Assembly: GCA_035623275.1 (NCBI GenBank)
Contig: DASPTT010000044.1
Span: forward strand, 1 to 23,443
Direction: 5' to 3'
DNA length: 23,443 nt
Source of the DNA: DASPTT01 sp035623275
GTDB lineage: Bacteria; Actinomycetota; Acidimicrobiia; Acidimicrobiales; UBA8190
The first letter of the stretch is position 1; each line of letters starts with the position of its first letter. The position numbers and the translations under genes are program-made. Below are positions 22,254-23,443 of this stretch, in pieces. Under the pieces are notes generated by a model, which saw only the letters and a program-made list of their open reading frames with translations, made no database searches and had not been told where the DNA came from.

Positions 22254-23443
22254 GAGCGCCTCCGACGGCCTCGGTCGCGCCGCTCGGGCCGGGCGGTCTC
22301 CGCGCCGGCACGCGCCGCGGCCAGGGCCGAGGCCTCCAGGTCGTCGCGGTGGTACGTGAAGGTGAGCGGTCCGAGGTGCACCGTGTCGCCCTCCTGCACC
22401 CCGGCCCGGACCAGGGCCCGCTCCACGCCGAGGCGCCGGAGCCGCTCCTGGACGTAGTCGACGGCCTCGTCGTCGGTGAGGTCCGACAGGGCCACGGCCC
22501 GCAGGGCGCCGCGCCCGAGGACCAAGAAGGACCCGTCCGGGGCGCGCTCGACCTCGACACCCTCGGGCAGGGGGCGGTGGACGACCATCCCCCCGGTCGC
22601 CGCCGGCGTCGTGGCGCGGGCTTCGGCCACCAGGCGGGCCAGCTCGGCCACCAGGGCGTCGACCCCCTGGCCGGTCACGGCGGAGAGACAACGCGCCGGT
22701 CGCCCCGGCGCCCGTGCCTCGTCCCCCACGACCAGGTCTGCCTTGGAGCCGACCACCAGCCGGGGCCGATCGAGCAGTTCGGCACGGTAGCGGCGCAGCT
22801 CGTCGAGCAGGACCCGCTCCTGGTCTGCCGGCGTGCGCCCGTCCGCCGCGGCCAGGTCGAGGAGGAGCACGAGGACCCGGGCCCGCTCGACGTGGCGCAG
22901 GAACCGGTGCCCGAGCCCCCGGCCCTCGGCCGCCCCTTCCACCAGGCCGGGCACGTCGGCGACGACGAAGTCCGTCTCGTCGCCGGCTCGCCCGTAGCGC
23001 ACCACCCCGAGATGGGGCTCCAGCGTGGTGAAGGGGTAGTCGGCGATCTTCGGACGCGCCGCGGAGATGCGCGCGATCAGCGTGCTCTTGCCGGCATTGG
23101 GGAACCCGACAAGGGCGACGTCGGCCAGCAGCTTGAGCTCCAGGTCGAGCCAGCGCTCCTCGCCCTTCTCGCCTTGCTCGGCGAAGGCGGGGGCACGACG
23201 CCGGTTGGACAGGAACCGCGCGTTGCCCCGACCGCCGCGCCCGCCCGCGGCGGCGAGCCAGCGGTCGCCCGGGGCGCGCAGGTCGGCCACGACCACCCCT
23301 GCGGCGCGCACGGCGGTGCCGACGGGCACCGCCACGTGGAGGTCCGCGCCGGCCGCCCCGTGGCGCTGCTTGCCCTGCCCGTGCGTGCCGTTCTCGGCAC
23401 GCCGGTGCGGATGGTCGCGAAAGCCGAGCAAAGAGGACTGGTT
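22250..23443 (-). CDS. obgE: Obg family GTPase, N-terminus beyond window
   Basis: Ribosome-associated GTPase involved in 50S assembly and growth control. The 397 visible residues start inside the glycine-rich Obg fold (LLGFRDHPHRRAENGTHG, then QGKQRHGAAGADLHV, GGRGGRGNARF). The G domain follows, with Walker A GFPNAGKST, switch region YPFTTLEPHLG, Walker B DVPGLVEGA, and G5 SAVTG. The G4 motif reads GSKAD instead of the usual NKxD. An OCT domain (about the last 95 to 30 residues, with VLGRGALRAVALSDLTDDEAV) is present as in actinobacterial Obg proteins, and the protein ends with a basic Arg-rich tail. The true start lies outside the window to the right. The stop overlaps the proB start. Confidence 0.96.
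   Translation of the reverse strand, partial: NQSSLLGFRDHPHRRAENGTHGQGKQRHGAAGADLHVAVPVGTAVRAAGVVVADLRAPGDRWLAAAGGRGGRGNARFLSNRRRAPAFAEQGEKGEERWLDLELKLLADVALVGFPNAGKSTLIARISAARPKIADYPFTTLEPHLGVVRYGRAGDETDFVVADVPGLVEGAAEGRGLGHRFLRHVERARVLVLLLDLAAADGRTPADQERVLLDELRRYRAELLDRPRLVVGSKADLVVGDEARAPGRPARCLSAVTGQGVDALVAELARLVAEARATTPAATGGMVVHRPLPEGVEVERAPDGSFLVLGRGALRAVALSDLTDDEAVDYVQERLRRLGVERALVRAGVQEGDTVHLGPLTFTYHRDDLEASALAAARAGAETARPERRDRGRRRRS

Noticed and set aside
19824..22457. Plus-strand open frame of 877 codons opposite proA and proB
   Set aside because: Antisense of two well-identified enzymes, with shadow-type composition.

Overview
The window is a GC-rich chromosomal segment with dense, mostly overlapping genes, frequent GTG starts and TANNNT -10 boxes placed 5-8 nt before ATG codons that lack a Shine-Dalgarno. 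Together with WhiG-type sigma, MtrAB-like regulators, class II DAHP synthase and the order xerC-whiG-rpsB-tsf-pyrH-frr-cdsA-dxr-rseP, this points to an actinobacterium. The class Acidimicrobiia is my best guess, from protein style only. I see no phage, insertion sequence, CRISPR array, tRNA or rRNA. No gene-free stretch exceeds 300 bases; the longest are 8737-8892 (divergent promoter region) and 6862-6988 (rpsB leader).

Region 1 (1-8736, minus strand) is read from right to left: xerC, whiG, rpsB, tsf, pyrH, frr, cdsA, dxr, rseP (cut by the window edge). It joins chromosome-dimer resolution, an alternative sigma factor, translation (S2, EF-Ts, ribosome recycling), UMP kinase, phospholipid precursor synthesis, isoprenoid synthesis and a site-2 protease. 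Several junctions overlap by 1-4 nt.

Region 2 (8893-13471, plus strand) carries a Tat-exported lipoprotein of the peptide-transporter binding-protein family without its permease, followed by a response regulator, histidine kinase and GerMN lipoprotein. The last three overlap and resemble mtrA-mtrB-lpqB, but the lipoprotein lacks the beta-propeller part of LpqB.

Region 3 (13513-16151): nadD, a 77-residue membrane protein and rsfS form an overlapping minus-strand operon, divergent from a plus-strand class II DAHP synthase across a 40-bp promoter region.

Region 4 (16187-23443, minus strand), read from right to left: obgE (N-terminus outside the window) and proB overlap; proA has its own apparent leaderless promoter and overlaps a MoxR-type AAA ATPase, followed by a VWA/CoxE-type protein and a histidine phosphatase; a DJ-1/PfpI gene comes last with its own promoter. 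The usual obgE-proB-proA-nadD-rsfS neighbourhood therefore appears split by the MoxR-VWA-phosphatase block, the PfpI gene and the DAHP synthase gene.

Most of the window is conserved housekeeping. The points most worth a second look are the 305-residue acidic extension on CdsA, the 16-bp tandem repeat with an internal palindrome upstream of the orphan binding protein, the GerMN-only partner of MtrAB, the duplicated GTG start of rsfS, and the consistent leaderless promoters.
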